Assembly: GCF_029814935.1 (NCBI RefSeq)
Contig: NZ_CP104582.1
Span: 3,968,001-4,032,000 of the forward strand
Source: Pseudomonas sp. GD03919
GTDB lineage: Bacteria; Pseudomonadota; Gammaproteobacteria; Pseudomonadales; Pseudomonadaceae
Length of the DNA: 64,000 bases
Direction: 5' to 3'
Shown: positions 1-9,356 of the stretch, piece after piece
Numbering within the stretch: the first letter of the stretch is position 1
How the letters are laid out: every line of letters begins with the position of its first letter
Program-made: the position numbers and the translations under genes
The notes under the pieces: model-generated
Databases searched by the model: none
What the model saw: the letters and a program-made list of their open reading frames with translations, nothing else
Told to the model about the DNA's origin: nothing

Positions 1-203
1 CGACTGCCAAACATGCTCAGCGATTTCTTGAAAACCTGCATGAACATGCTGCCGGGGTTGGCCTGGAGGAATGCACCCAGCGCCGCGCCGCCAATAATCA
101 GAACCTCGAAGGGGTGGACCAGGGCCATGAACTGCCCGCCCGAGAGGATAAATCCGCCGAGCACGCAGCCGAAAACAACGATGATGCCAATGATTCTTAC
201 CAT
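1..203 (-). CDS. motA: Flagellar motor stator protein MotA (N-terminal part, cut by window edge)
   Basis: Reading leftwards from the ATG at 203, the first 67 residues are visible before the window ends. They begin MVRIIGIIVVFGCVLGG and contain two hydrophobic segments (about residues 2-20 and 32-48) separated by a short polar loop with GGQF and HPFE. This is the start of MotA, the inner-membrane stator subunit that conducts ions with MotB and drives flagellar rotation. The large cytoplasmic loop with the charged residues that contact FliG lies outside the window. In Pseudomonas, motB normally follows. The divergent HDOD gene begins 119 bases away, so this gap should hold both promoters. Confidence 0.9.
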   Translation of the reverse strand, partial: MVRIIGIIVVFGCVLGGFILSGGQFMALVHPFEVLIIGGAALGAFLQANPGSMFMQVFKKSLSMFGS

Positions 204-322
204 GGAATAAACGCTTGTAGAGCCTAGTGGACGGGTTATTAAAAACAACCCTTCTAATTATCGGAGCTTATACGCCAGACTATAGCCAGTTATGGTCAAA
301 AGCCAGTTCGACTCGAGCCAAT

Positions 323-1846
323 ATGCCGACGTCAAAGTCTCTGCCACGCACTCTGGACGCCTGGGTACAACATCTGGGCAAGTTGCCACTGCCTATCGAG
401 CAGCAGCAGCATTTGCGCCTGCGTCGCATCCTGGGAGACAGTCGCCGAACCTGGCGCGAAATTGCCGAGGCGATAGAGTCCAGCCCCTCTTTCGCCCTGC
501 AGGTACTGCGCGAGGCAAACCAATCGAGCAACAGCCTCAGCGATCCAGCCGAGAGCATCGAGACCGCGCTGTCGCGCCTGGGCCTGAGCCGCTGCGAAGC
601 CCTGCTCAGCCAGGCGCCTGCCCTGCCAGAAAGTGACATCCCTCTAGCATTCAAGCAGATTTTGCTGATCAGTCAGCATGCCAGCCAACAGGCTCGTGGC
701 CTGTTCGGTGCTCGCCTGGCGCGCCTGTGGAATGAACTGCACGGCTGCAGCCTGCTGTTTCTCTCACCCATCTGGCCATTGCTGTGCGCCCATCCGCAGC
801 TGTTCGAGGCCTGGGAGCAACGCGTGCTGCTCAAGGGCGAACGGCCCGCTGCTGTCGAGAAAGAGCTGCTCGGCGTCACCTTGATCCAGCTGTGCGTCAA
901 ACTGGCCGAGCGCTGGCGACTGCCAGAATGGATCGCGCGCGGCTACCGCCTGCTCGAGCGTGATCGTCGCCAACTGGTCCGGGCGCTGCACATCGCTCGC
1001 GACAACGAGCATCCCCTGCATCAACAGCAGATGCTCGACGCCGACATCCCCCTGCGCCACTGGCTCACCCATCCGAGCAACTGCGTGCTGCTGGCCAACG
1101 GTTTGGCAGTATCCGCTCACCACGCCTGGGATACCGCGCACAGCCTGCGCTGGCAACGTCTTACCGGACTTTACCTGCAGATCCCTCTGAATGAGCTGCA
1201 ACAGGAAGTGCACCAGCACGCCGTGAGCAGCGCACGCCTGATTCACGATCCCGCGCTGTGGCACCCGGCTCAGGCACTGATCTGGCCATGGGACGCCCAT
1301 CGCCTGAAACCAGCCGTCAGCGCCGCAGCACCACCCAAGCGCGATGACCTTGCCGCCTGGCGTCAGCACTGTGCACGCCTGCTCGCCGACCCCAGCACCT
1401 TTGCCAACGTGCCGCAGCTGACTGCCTGCGCCCGCGACGCCTTGCAGGCCTGCGGCCTGAAGCGCGTACTGCTGCTTCTTGCCGATCGCCAACACACCCG
1501 CCTGCAAACCCAACAACAGGCGGGGCTCAATGCCAGCGCGGCCACCCTCAGCCTCGACCCGGCACAAAGTCAGGTGTTGAAACGCCTGCTCAGCGCGCCA
1601 GGACAACTGCGCCTGACGCCCAGCAACGTGGCGCAGTTTTCGGCACTGCTGCCAGGCAACCTCAAGGCCATGTTTCCCAGCGAGCATCTGCTGCTGCGCT
1701 CTGTGGCCAATAACGGTCGGGTAGTGATGCTGGTCGTGGCCGACCAGGGCGGCCAACCACTCAATGACGTCTGCCTGCAGGCGTTCGGCAAGACCATGCA
1801 GTGCATCGAGCGCGCGCTGGGCAGCTTTTCCAGGCGCGAGCGCTGA
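323..1846 (+). CDS. HDOD-domain protein with C-terminal GAF-like region
   Basis: A 507-residue protein. I start at the ATG at 323 because the upstream GTG at 227 adds 32 residues of poor character. Residues about 10-190 follow the HDOD pattern: a leading LP segment, the stretch REIAEAIESSPSFALQVLREANQ, and a later ETALSRLGLSRCEALL. HDOD domains are catalytically silent relatives of HD phosphohydrolases used in signalling. Residues about 345-505 look GAF-like (GLKRVLLLLADRQHTRL). The gene lies between motA and rhdA, the position of PA4955 in P. aeruginosa from memory. A regulatory or sensory role is likely, but the ligand and partner are unknown. Confidence 0.75.
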   Translation: MPTSKSLPRTLDAWVQHLGKLPLPIEQQQHLRLRRILGDSRRTWREIAEAIESSPSFALQVLREANQSSNSLSDPAESIETALSRLGLSRCEALLSQAPALPESDIPLAFKQILLISQHASQQARGLFGARLARLWNELHGCSLLFLSPIWPLLCAHPQLFEAWEQRVLLKGERPAAVEKELLGVTLIQLCVKLAERWRLPEWIARGYRLLERDRRQLVRALHIARDNEHPLHQQQMLDADIPLRHWLTHPSNCVLLANGLAVSAHHAWDTAHSLRWQRLTGLYLQIPLNELQQEVHQHAVSSARLIHDPALWHPAQALIWPWDAHRLKPAVSAAAPPKRDDLAAWRQHCARLLADPSTFANVPQLTACARDALQACGLKRVLLLLADRQHTRLQTQQQAGLNASAATLSLDPAQSQVLKRLLSAPGQLRLTPSNVAQFSALLPGNLKAMFPSEHLLLRSVANNGRVVMLVVADQGGQPLNDVCLQAFGKTMQCIERALGSFSRRER

Positions 1847-1896
1847 CGCGCTCTGTTTCCGCTACAATCGACCTCTTTTCATTCAAGGAGGCCGTC

Positions 1897-2712
1897 ATGT
1901 CCGCCTTCGACAACTTGCCACTGGTGATCGAGCCTGCCCAACTGGCCGAACGCCTGGATGCAGCCGACCTGATCCTGCTCGACCTGAGCAGCGCAGCGCG
2001 CTATGCCGACGGCCACATTGCCGGCGCACGCTGGGTGGATGCCAAGCGCACGCAACGGGGTCAACCGCCCGCCCCCGGCCTGCTGCCGGAGCCGGCCCAG
2101 CTCGAGGCGCTGTTCGCCGATATCGGTCATCACGCGAATGCCGTTTATGTGGTCTACGACGACGAAGGCGGCCCCTGGGCCGGTCGCTTTATCTGGCTGC
2201 TCGACGTGATCGGTCATCAGCGTTACCACTTCCTCAATGGCGGTCTGCAGGCCTGGATCAGCGATGGCCTCGAGCTGAGCCAGGAGGAGCCCGCAGTAAC
2301 CCGCACCGAGGTATCACTGACGCTGAGCGATGCCCCCACCGCCACCCGCGAGTACCTGCAGTCGCGCCTGGATGCCGCCGACCTGGCCATCTGGGACGTG
2401 CGCGGCGCAGACGAATACCGCGGCGAAAAACTGAGTTCAGCGCGTGGCGGGCATATCCCCGGCGCCACCCATTTCGAGTGGACCGCCGGCATGGACCCGC
2501 AACGCGGTATGCGCATTCGCACGGATATCGCCGAAGTCCTGCAAGGTCTGGGCATCACGCCCGACAAGGAAGTGATCACTCACTGCCAGACTCACCGTCG
2601 CTCTGGCTTCAGCTACGTGGTGGCCAAGGCACTCGGCTATCCACGCGTGAAGGCCTATGCCGGCTCCTGGTCCGAGTGGGGCAACCTGCCCGACACCCCC
2701 GTCGAGCGCTGA
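1897..2712 (+). CDS. rhdA: Thiosulfate:cyanide sulfurtransferase (rhodanese) RhdA
   Basis: A 271-residue two-domain rhodanese. The strong Shine-Dalgarno AAGGAGG at 1885-1891 selects the ATG at 1897 over in-frame upstream starts. The N-terminal domain (about 1-145) is non-catalytic. The C-terminal domain carries the active-site loop CQTHRRSG with Cys230, the residue that takes the persulfide sulfur; this matches the CQTHxRSG loop of Azotobacter vinelandii RhdA. The enzyme moves sulfane sulfur from thiosulfate to cyanide or other acceptors and has been linked to cyanide tolerance and to supplying sulfur for Fe-S clusters. psd follows 66 bases downstream on the same strand. Confidence 0.95.
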   Translation: MSAFDNLPLVIEPAQLAERLDAADLILLDLSSAARYADGHIAGARWVDAKRTQRGQPPAPGLLPEPAQLEALFADIGHHANAVYVVYDDEGGPWAGRFIWLLDVIGHQRYHFLNGGLQAWISDGLELSQEEPAVTRTEVSLTLSDAPTATREYLQSRLDAADLAIWDVRGADEYRGEKLSSARGGHIPGATHFEWTAGMDPQRGMRIRTDIAEVLQGLGITPDKEVITHCQTHRRSGFSYVVAKALGYPRVKAYAGSWSEWGNLPDTPVER

Positions 2713-2778
2713 GCGAACGGCCATCAGTTACCCCGACCTGGCCGCGCCAGCGCCGGTTCAAGCCCTCAAGGAAACACG

Positions 2779-3639
2779 ATGAAACAACGTCTTTTTATCC
2801 TCAGCCAGTACCTGCTGCCCCACCACCTGCTGTCGCGTCTGATCGGCTGCCTGGCCGAATGCCGCATCGGCTGGCTGAAGAATCCGCTGATCGCCTGGTT
2901 CGCCAAGCAGTATCAGGTCAACATGAGCGAGGCGCAGAACGAAGACCTGCGTTCCTTCGAACACTTCAACGCCTTCTTCACTCGCGCGCTGAAGGCAGGC
3001 GCGCGTCCGCTGGACGAAACCCCCGGCGCCATTCTCAGCCCGGCCGACGGCGCGATCAGCCAGCTCGGCGCCATCGAGCATGGCCGCATCTTCCAGGCCA
3101 AGGGTCACAGTTTCAGCGCCGTCGAACTGCTTGGCGGCGATGCCGAGCGTGCAGCGCCCTTCATGGGCGGCAAGTTCGCTACCGTGTACCTCTCGCCGAA
3201 GGACTATCACCGCGTCCATATGCCGCTGGGCGGCACCCTGAAGGAAATGGTCTACGTGCCCGGCCGGCTGTTTTCGGTCAACCAGACCACCGCGGAAAAT
3301 GTGCCGGAACTGTTCGCCCGCAACGAGCGCGTGGTCTGCCTGTTCGACACCGAGCGCGGGCCGATGGCCGTGGTACTGGTGGGCGCGATGATCGTGGCCA
3401 GCGTGGAAACCGTATGGGCCGGCCTGGTCACGCCCCCCAAGCGCGAGCTGAAGAGCACACGCTATGACGCGCAAGCACGCGGGCCGATCGAACTGGCCAA
3501 GGGCGCAGAAATGGGCCGCTTCAAACTGGGCTCCACTGCCATCGTCCTGTTCGGCCCGAATCAGGTGCAATGGGCGCAAGAGCTGGGCGCTGGCAGCGCG
3601 GTGCGCATGGGCCAACTGATGGGCACGGCTCAGGACTGA
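2779..3639 (+). CDS. psd: Phosphatidylserine decarboxylase proenzyme
   Basis: A 286-residue protein of normal length. It decarboxylates phosphatidylserine to phosphatidylethanolamine, the main Pseudomonas membrane lipid, at the inner membrane. The self-cleavage motif LGST is present with Ser252, which would become the pyruvoyl group of the short alpha chain. The beta chain has [14 protein letters not shown] and the region [12 protein letters not shown] with the catalytic histidines typical of PSD-B. The start ATG at 2779 follows the weak ribosome site CAAGGAAA. It is probably co-transcribed with rhdA. Confidence 0.96.
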   Translation: MKQRLFILSQYLLPHHLLSRLIGCLAECRIGWLKNPLIAWFAKQYQVNMSEAQNEDLRSFEHFNAFFTRALKAGARPLDETPGAILSPADGAISQLGAIEHGRIFQAKGHSFSAVELLGGDAERAAPFMGGKFATVYLSPKDYHRVHMPLGGTLKEMVYVPGRLFSVNQTTAENVPELFARNERVVCLFDTERGPMAVVLVGAMIVASVETVWAGLVTPPKRELKSTRYDAQARGPIELAKGAEMGRFKLGSTAIVLFGPNQVQWAQELGAGSAVRMGQLMGTAQD

Positions 3640-3806
3640 GCCGTTGAGAAAAGGAACCCGCATCTCGACCGTTCGGTCATAGATCCGTACTCTGGCGAGG
3701 CAGGCCGTCCGCGCGGATGGGCTGCCAGCACAGGCAGATACTGTTAGAGTTCGCAAGACTATTATTAGAGCCGCTTGGTATTGCGTGGCCGGAGTATCCG
3801 AGTTTG

Positions 3807-5609
3807 ATGGATAGACAGAGTACCCACCTTCAACTGTTGCGCGTTCCCACGCCGAGCAAGCAGAGCCTCAGTTTCTGCGACGGCAGCCCCCGTGATCTGA
3901 AACGCTGGATCGCAGGCCTGCCCAAGGCGAACATCGGTGAAACTGCACGTCAGTTGTATCAGAGCCTGGTGGAACTCAATCAATTCCTCACCCCTTCGGA
4001 AAATCGCCTGCAGTTGCTCGAATTGCTGCGCCCGGAAGTCAGCTTCGTCTGCCAACACCTGGAGCGTCACTTTCTCAACCAGGCCATCGTTCTCGACGAG
4101 CGCCCGCGCAAGGTGGCCAACCTGTGCCAGGCGCTGCAGAACCACCTGGCCGTCGGCTACAAGCTGATCATTTCCCGCGTGATCGCCCGCAGCGGCAAGG
4201 ATCGCGACCAGCTGCTCGCCGTCGCCCTGCAGCGCGCCAGCCACAGCCTCTGCAAGGCGCTGATTCGTGCCAGTCAGCTTTACTGCCCGGTTCCGGAAGG
4301 GCTCTGGCTGGAGCTGCACCAGCTCTATCAGATTGCCTGCGAGCAGCGCCTGCAGCGCCAGGTCATTCGTGACCCGCTGGCACGCCATACTCCGGGCATG
4401 AGCACCGAGCAGACCTACGTGACCGCACTGCTGCTCGGCTGCGCGCGCACCAACCAGATGCGCCAGAACGGCATCGCCCGCCTGGCAGAAGCGCTGGAGC
4501 CCTGGAGCGCGCAGGTCAAGCTGCAGCCAGGCGACCATGCCGACAGCCTGTTCGTACTGGCGCCGCAGATCGACGGCCCGCCACGCTACAAGTCCTTGTA
4601 TCAGAGCAGCGAATTGCACAACCTGCTGGGCATCGACACGCAACCGCTGGTCGATGCCATCAAGGAATACCTGGAACTCCCGGAAGAAGAGCGCAGCAAA
4701 TCGCGCCTGATGATTCCGGAAGGCATCACCCTCGATCTGCTGCAGCACGTTGCCGCGGCCTGGGGCGATATCGCCGAGCGCACCTTCCAGCGCACGCCGG
4801 GGCAAGGCAGCCTGACCCTGTGCATCGGCATGACCGCGCTGCATTTCTTCCTCTCCGGATGCCGCTCGTTCGCAGAAGTGCTCAAACGTCCGGTCGAGCT
4901 GGGCGCTGCGGTATTCAAGCCTGCCACGGGCGAGCCTGATGTCTGGTCTAACGCCTTCGATGCCCAGCGCAATGCGGCTGACGAAATCCACTTCGAAGAG
5001 ATTCAGTACACCAAGGTCAACCCCGGCGAACAGGCGCAGCCTGAGAGCAATGGTGAAAATTATCCGACCTTTCCTCTGGCCATCGTCAACCACAGCCCCG
5101 GCGGCTACTGCCTGTCATGGCCAAAGGAAGTGCCCGGCCAACTGCAGGCGGGCGAGCTGCTCGGTGTGCAGGATAGCCCCAGCCAGGGCTGGAGCGTGGC
5201 CGTCGTGCGCTGGATTCGCCAGGTGCGCGGCGGCGGCACGCAGATGGGTATCGAGCTGATCGCGCCGCACGCACGCCCCTGCGGCCTGAAACTGCTACGC
5301 AAGGCCGAGCAGAACAGCCAGTACCTGCGCGCCCTGCTGCTACCGGAAATCAGCGCCATTTCTCGTCCCGCCAGCCTGATCACGCCGCGCCTGCCCTTCC
5401 AGGAAGGCAGCAAGGTACTGATCAACGACCACGGCGAAGAGCACCGAGCGGTACTGACGCGCAAGCAAGTCAGCACCGGCAGCTTCAGCCAGTTCGAGTA
5501 TCACCGAGTGGGCGTGGAAGAAGCCTCAGCCGGGACACCGGTCACAGCCTCGCAAAGCCAGAAGCCTACGGGGGAGGAAGATTTTGACTCACTCTGGAAG
5601 TCGCTGTAG
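3807..5609 (+). CDS. Conserved hypothetical protein upstream of fimX, PilZ-like segment near the C-terminus
   Basis: A 600-residue soluble protein with no signal peptide or membrane helix. The ATG at 3807 is preceded by CGGAG and matches the usual start of the Pseudomonas family (PA4958-like, from memory). Most of it is alpha-helical and I recognise no enzyme motif. Residues about 420-495 resemble a PilZ fold: IVNHSPGGYCL fits the N-x-S-x-x-G half of the c-di-GMP motif, and RGGGTQMGIELI fits the later strand. The Arg-x-x-x-Arg half is not visible, so binding is doubtful. fimX follows 62 bases later, so a shared role in c-di-GMP-dependent twitching or pilus control is an inference from neighbourhood. 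Confidence 0.7.
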   Translation: MDRQSTHLQLLRVPTPSKQSLSFCDGSPRDLKRWIAGLPKANIGETARQLYQSLVELNQFLTPSENRLQLLELLRPEVSFVCQHLERHFLNQAIVLDERPRKVANLCQALQNHLAVGYKLIISRVIARSGKDRDQLLAVALQRASHSLCKALIRASQLYCPVPEGLWLELHQLYQIACEQRLQRQVIRDPLARHTPGMSTEQTYVTALLLGCARTNQMRQNGIARLAEALEPWSAQVKLQPGDHADSLFVLAPQIDGPPRYKSLYQSSELHNLLGIDTQPLVDAIKEYLELPEEERSKSRLMIPEGITLDLLQHVAAAWGDIAERTFQRTPGQGSLTLCIGMTALHFFLSGCRSFAEVLKRPVELGAAVFKPATGEPDVWSNAFDAQRNAADEIHFEEIQYTKVNPGEQAQPESNGENYPTFPLAIVNHSPGGYCLSWPKEVPGQLQAGELLGVQDSPSQGWSVAVVRWIRQVRGGGTQMGIELIAPHARPCGLKLLRKAEQNSQYLRALLLPEISAISRPASLITPRLPFQEGSKVLINDHGEEHRAVLTRKQVSTGSFSQFEYHRVGVEEASAGTPVTASQSQKPTGEEDFDSLWKSL

Positions 5610-5671
5610 GCTCCGGCGAACTCACCATTTGTCGCCTTTTCGCGTCCGTTCGGCGCGGTATTAACCCCCCT

Positions 5672-7741
5672 ATGGCCATCGAAAAAAAAACCATCCGCCT
5701 GCTGATTCTCGAAGACTCGCAGAACGAAGCAGAGCGCCTGGTCAGTCTGTTCCGCAACGCCGGGCACGCCACGCGCGTGCATCGCCTGACCTCCAGCGAT
5801 GACCTTGCTGAAAGCCTGCAACAGACCTGGGACTTGCTCATCTGCGCCCCCAGTAGCGAGCACCTCGAACCCAGCGAGGCGATAACCGCCATCCGCCGCC
5901 AGGCCAAGGACATCCCTGTCATCCAGCTGGTCGAGGACAACGACTCAGAGATGATCACCCAAGCCCTGCTGTTCGGTGCACAGGACGCCCTACCGCAAGG
6001 CGAGGACGAACGCCTGGTGCTGGTGGCCAAGCGCGAGCTGGCCAACCTTGAAGAGCGTCGCGCCCGCCGTGCTGCGGAAGTGGCACTGCGTGAAGCGGAG
6101 AAGCGCTGCCAACTGCTGTTGGAAAGCTCGGTGGACGCCATCACCTACGTCCACGAGGGCATGCACATCTACGCCAACCGTGCCTATCTCGAGCTGTTCA
6201 GCTACGAGGATGGTGACGAGCTGGAAGGCATGCCGATGATCGACCTGATCGCCAGTGCCGATCACGCTGCGTTCAAGGATTTCCTGAAGAACTACCAGAG
6301 CGCCGAAGGCAATGCCGAGCTCAATTGCCAGGGCGTACGCGCCGATGGCAGCAGCTTCGCCGTGCAAATGACCTTCTCCCCCGCCACCTATGATGGCGAA
6401 CCGTGCATTCAGGTGGTGATCCGCGCAAAAACCTCCAATGCCGAACTGGAAGAAAAACTACGCGAGATCAGCAGCCAGGATCTGGTCACCGGCCTGTTCA
6501 ACCGCAATCACTTCCTCGAGCTGATGGACAACGCCGCCGAGCGCGCCGTCAACACCGGTCAGCCCTCGACCCTGGCGTACATCCGTGTCGACCGCTATGC
6601 CAGCATGCAGGGCGAGATCGGCCTGGCCGGCATCGACCTGCTGCTGACCGACCTGGCCGGCCTGCTGCGCGAACATTTCCCGGCGGATACCCAACTGGCC
6701 CGTTTCGGTGACGACGTGTTCACCGCCCTGCTCCCGGGCCAGACGCCCGAGCAGTGCCAAGCCAGCCTGGCGACCCTGCTGAAGAAGGTCGAAGCCCACC
6801 TGTTCGATGTCAGCGGCCGCACCGCGCAGACCACCCTGTCGATTGGCGTAGCCGGCCTCAGCGAGAAAACCGCCAAGGCGCAGGAAGTCCTCGATCGCGC
6901 GCACCGCTGCGCCGACGAGCTCAATGACGGCAATGCCATCAAAGTGTTCAACCCGGCCGATGAGCTGGCCGCAGCCGCCAACCGCGGCAACCTGCTGGCG
7001 ATGGTGCAGCAAGCACTGGAGAACAACAGCTTCCGGCTGCTGTTCCAGCCGATCATTAGCCTGCGTGGCGACGCCCACGAACATTACGAAGTGCTGCTGC
7101 GCCTGCTCAACCCACAGGGTGAAGAAGTGCCGCCGGCGCAGTTCCTCGCCGCGGCCAAGGACGCGGGCCTGGGCGAGAAGATCGACCGCTGGGTGATCCT
7201 CAACTCGATCAAGCTGCTGGCCGACCACCGCTCCAAAGGCCATAACACCCGTCTGTTCGTGCACCTGTCCAGCGCCAGCCTGCAGGATCAAACGCTGCTG
7301 CCCTGGCTCAGCGTGGCACTCAAGGCCGCTCGCCTGCCGTCGGACTCGCTGGTGTTCCAGTTCAGCGAACCGGACGCCATCGCCTACCTGAAGCAGGCCA
7401 AAACCCTGACCCAGGGCCTTGCCGAACTGCACTGCAAAATCGCCCTGAGCCAGTTCGGCTGCGCACTGAACCCGTTCAACACACTCAAGCACCTGCAGGT
7501 GGACTTCGTCAAAGTCGACGGTTCGTTCTCCCAGGACCTGAGCAATGCAGAGAACCAGGAAGCGCTGAAAACCCTGCTCAGCAGCCTGCATGCGCAGGCC
7601 AAGCTGACCATCGTGCCCTTCGTCGAAAGTGCCAGCGTACTGGCCACGCTGTGGCAGGCCGGGGTCAACTTCATTCAGGGCTACTACCTGCAGGGCCCGA
7701 GCCAGTCGATGGACTACGACTTCTCGGCCGGCGACGAATAA
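5672..7741 (+). CDS. fimX: FimX, c-di-GMP receptor for type IV pilus twitching motility
   Basis: A 689-residue protein in the order receiver-like (1-125), PAS (about 140-255), GGDEF (about 265-425), EAL (about 440-685). The receiver has lost its phosphoacceptor (LLICAPSSE instead of an Asp at the strand end). The GGDEF motif is degenerate, F345-GDDV-F350, and the EAL signature is EVLLR from Glu473, so the protein should bind c-di-GMP rather than make it or cleave it well. This is how P. aeruginosa FimX works at the cell pole with PilB and PilZ. No clear Shine-Dalgarno precedes the ATG at 5672. The N-terminal sequence is nearly the PAO1 one, as I recall it. Confidence 0.95.
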   Translation: MAIEKKTIRLLILEDSQNEAERLVSLFRNAGHATRVHRLTSSDDLAESLQQTWDLLICAPSSEHLEPSEAITAIRRQAKDIPVIQLVEDNDSEMITQALLFGAQDALPQGEDERLVLVAKRELANLEERRARRAAEVALREAEKRCQLLLESSVDAITYVHEGMHIYANRAYLELFSYEDGDELEGMPMIDLIASADHAAFKDFLKNYQSAEGNAELNCQGVRADGSSFAVQMTFSPATYDGEPCIQVVIRAKTSNAELEEKLREISSQDLVTGLFNRNHFLELMDNAAERAVNTGQPSTLAYIRVDRYASMQGEIGLAGIDLLLTDLAGLLREHFPADTQLARFGDDVFTALLPGQTPEQCQASLATLLKKVEAHLFDVSGRTAQTTLSIGVAGLSEKTAKAQEVLDRAHRCADELNDGNAIKVFNPADELAAAANRGNLLAMVQQALENNSFRLLFQPIISLRGDAHEHYEVLLRLLNPQGEEVPPAQFLAAAKDAGLGEKIDRWVILNSIKLLADHRSKGHNTRLFVHLSSASLQDQTLLPWLSVALKAARLPSDSLVFQFSEPDAIAYLKQAKTLTQGLAELHCKIALSQFGCALNPFNTLKHLQVDFVKVDGSFSQDLSNAENQEALKTLLSSLHAQAKLTIVPFVESASVLATLWQAGVNFIQGYYLQGPSQSMDYDFSAGDE

Positions 7742-7756
7742 GTCCTGCCGACGAAG

Positions 7757-7942
7757 AAGCCACCTGAACAGGTTAATGCCGATCAGATAAGGTGGCCGTG
7801 GCCAAAGCGGCTTTTCGTAGGAGCCCCGCCTCGGGGCGAAGTTTTTCGATGGCGCGTCACCCTGGTTCGCGGCGGGGCGCCGCTCCTACCCATTGGCTGC
7901 GTCGACGCTTAACTGACTGGCATTAACCTGAACAGGTGGCTT
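7757..7942. repeat. 24-bp inverted repeat enclosing a REP pair between fimX and serB
   Basis: The left arm is 7757-7780 and the right arm 7919-7942. They are reverse complements except for two central bases, and each arm contains the near-palindrome CCTGAACAGG. The 138-base interior holds the REP doublet listed separately. The arms lie in the convergent gap between fimX (ends 7741) and serB (ends 7968), so this may act as a bidirectional terminator or be the footprint of an inserted element. Confidence 0.75.
7816..7889. repeat. REP doublet (REPIN-like hairpin)
   Basis: Two REP-type sequences face each other: 7816-7840 (beginning CGTAGGAGCCCCGCC) and 7866-7889 (ending GGCGCCGCTCCTAC). Shared bases are GTAGGAGC, GCC and CGAA or their complements. 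This is the GTAGGAGC/GCTCCTAC family common in Pseudomonas intergenic regions, normally spread by a REP-associated transposase (RAYT) encoded elsewhere. No transposase gene is near. Confidence 0.85.
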
Positions 7943-7967
7943 TTTATATCCGAGACGGCGCAGGTGC

Positions 7968-9182
7968 TTATTCCTGCCCCTCACGGTCGCGAAAACCCAG
8001 CAGATAAAGAATGCCATCCAGCCCCAGGGTGGAGATCGCTTGCTTGGCCGATTGCTTGACCAGCGGCTTGGCCCGGAAGGCCACACCGAGACCGGCCAGG
8101 CCAAGCATCGGCAGGTCGTTGGCGCCATCACCAACGGCGATGGTCTGCTCCAGCTGCAAGCCCTCCTTCTGCGCCAGCTCGCGCAGCAGATCCGCCTTGC
8201 GCTGCGCATCGACGATGGGCTCGACGGCCACGCCGGTGACCTTGCCATTCTCGATCTGCAGCTCGTTGGCGAACACGTAGTCGATACCCAGCTTGGCCTG
8301 CAGCTGCTTGGCGAAATAGGTGAAGCCACCGGAGAGAATCGCGGTCTTGTAGCCCAGACGCTTGAGTTCAGCGAACAGCACCTCGGCACCTTCGGTCAGG
8401 CGCAGCGAGGCGCCGATCTCTTCCAACACGTCTTCCGACAGGCCCTGCAGCAAGCCCAGGCGCTCCTTGAAGCTGGCGCGGAAATCCAGCTCACCGCGCA
8501 TGGCACGCTCGGTAATCTCGGCCACCTGTTCGCCAACGCCGGCCGCCTTGGCCAGCTCGTCGATCACCTCGGCCTCGATCAGCGTCGAATCCATGTCGAA
8601 CACGGCCAGGCGGCGGTTGCGACGGAACACCGAGTCGCGCTGGAAGGCGATGTCAACATTGAGCTCCTGCGCCACGCTGAGAAATTCGGCGCGCAGAGCT
8701 GCCGGATCAGCCGGCTCGCCACGCACGGAAAACTCGATGCAGCCCTTGCCCTGCTCGGCCGGCATGTCCAACGGCATACGCCCGGAAAGGCGGTCGATAT
8801 GGTCGATGTTCAGGCCGTACCTGGCGGTGATCGCACTGACCCGGTGCAGCTGCTCGGCGCTGACCTTGCGCGTCAGCAGGGTGACGATATGACGGGCCTT
8901 GCCCTGGCCGCCGACCCACTGCCGATAGTCGTCTTCGGAGACCGGGGTGAAGCGCACCTGCTGATCGAGTTCGTAGGCGGTGAACAGCAGATCCTTGAGC
9001 ACCGCCTGCGAGCGGCCATTGTCCGGAATCTCGATGAGGATGCCGAACGACAGAGTGTCGTGGATCACCGCCTGGCCGATATCGAGAATGTTCACCCCGC
9101 CCTGAGCCAGCACGCCGGTGATGGCAGCAGTGAGTCCGGGGCGGTCTTCGCCGGTGATATTGATCAGGACGATTTCGCGCAA
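7968..9182 (-). CDS. serB: Phosphoserine phosphatase SerB
   Basis: A 404-residue HAD-family enzyme that removes phosphate from O-phosphoserine in the last step of serine synthesis. The start is a TTG at 9182 with GGAGGG just upstream; this gives MREIVLINITGEDRPG, the known Pseudomonas N-terminus. Longer in-frame extensions lack a ribosome site. Residues 1-170 contain two ACT-like segments (EDRPGLTAAITGVL and a second beginning ARHIVTLL). The phosphatase domain has DMDST with nucleophile Asp196, the SGGF motif, and GDGANDLPM binding Mg2+. The gene is convergent with fimX and divergent from the AhpA-like gene, as serB and ytjB are neighbours in enterobacteria. Confidence 0.96.
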   Translation of the reverse strand: MREIVLINITGEDRPGLTAAITGVLAQGGVNILDIGQAVIHDTLSFGILIEIPDNGRSQAVLKDLLFTAYELDQQVRFTPVSEDDYRQWVGGQGKARHIVTLLTRKVSAEQLHRVSAITARYGLNIDHIDRLSGRMPLDMPAEQGKGCIEFSVRGEPADPAALRAEFLSVAQELNVDIAFQRDSVFRRNRRLAVFDMDSTLIEAEVIDELAKAAGVGEQVAEITERAMRGELDFRASFKERLGLLQGLSEDVLEEIGASLRLTEGAEVLFAELKRLGYKTAILSGGFTYFAKQLQAKLGIDYVFANELQIENGKVTGVAVEPIVDAQRKADLLRELAQKEGLQLEQTIAVGDGANDLPMLGLAGLGVAFRAKPLVKQSAKQAISTLGLDGILYLLGFRDREGQE

Positions 9183-9294
9183 GACGCACCCTCCAGGGCA
9201 AACGATTGAGGCAAGCCAGCAGTGAAATGACTGCCGACCGACGAAAAGGCGCACATTCTACCCAGTTTCCCGTCGATCCGGGCAGCCGTGCGCT

Positions 9295-9322
9295 TTGCCC
9301 ACCCCAGAGCGCTCGCTATACT
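9295..9322 (+). promoter_or_regulatory. Candidate sigma-70 promoter for the AhpA-like gene
   Basis: TTGCCC at 9295-9300 and TATACT at 9317-9322 are separated by 16 bases. They lie just before the GTG at 9357, and this supports that start over the longer in-frame reading from 9288. Confidence 0.5.
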
Positions 9323-9356
9323 GCGCGGCAACTTCAGTCGACAAGAGCCGAGCTCT

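Noticed and set aside
227..322. A longer N-terminus for the HDOD protein from GTG 227
   Set aside because: Family-like sequence begins at the ATG at 323 and the extension is not protein-like.
5672..7741. FimX degenerate receiver and GGDEF taken as mutation
   Set aside because: These losses are typical of FimX proteins and are not special to this strain.
7742..7967. CRISPR-like repeat between fimX and serB
   Set aside because: Only paired inverted REP sequences, no regularly spaced direct repeats.
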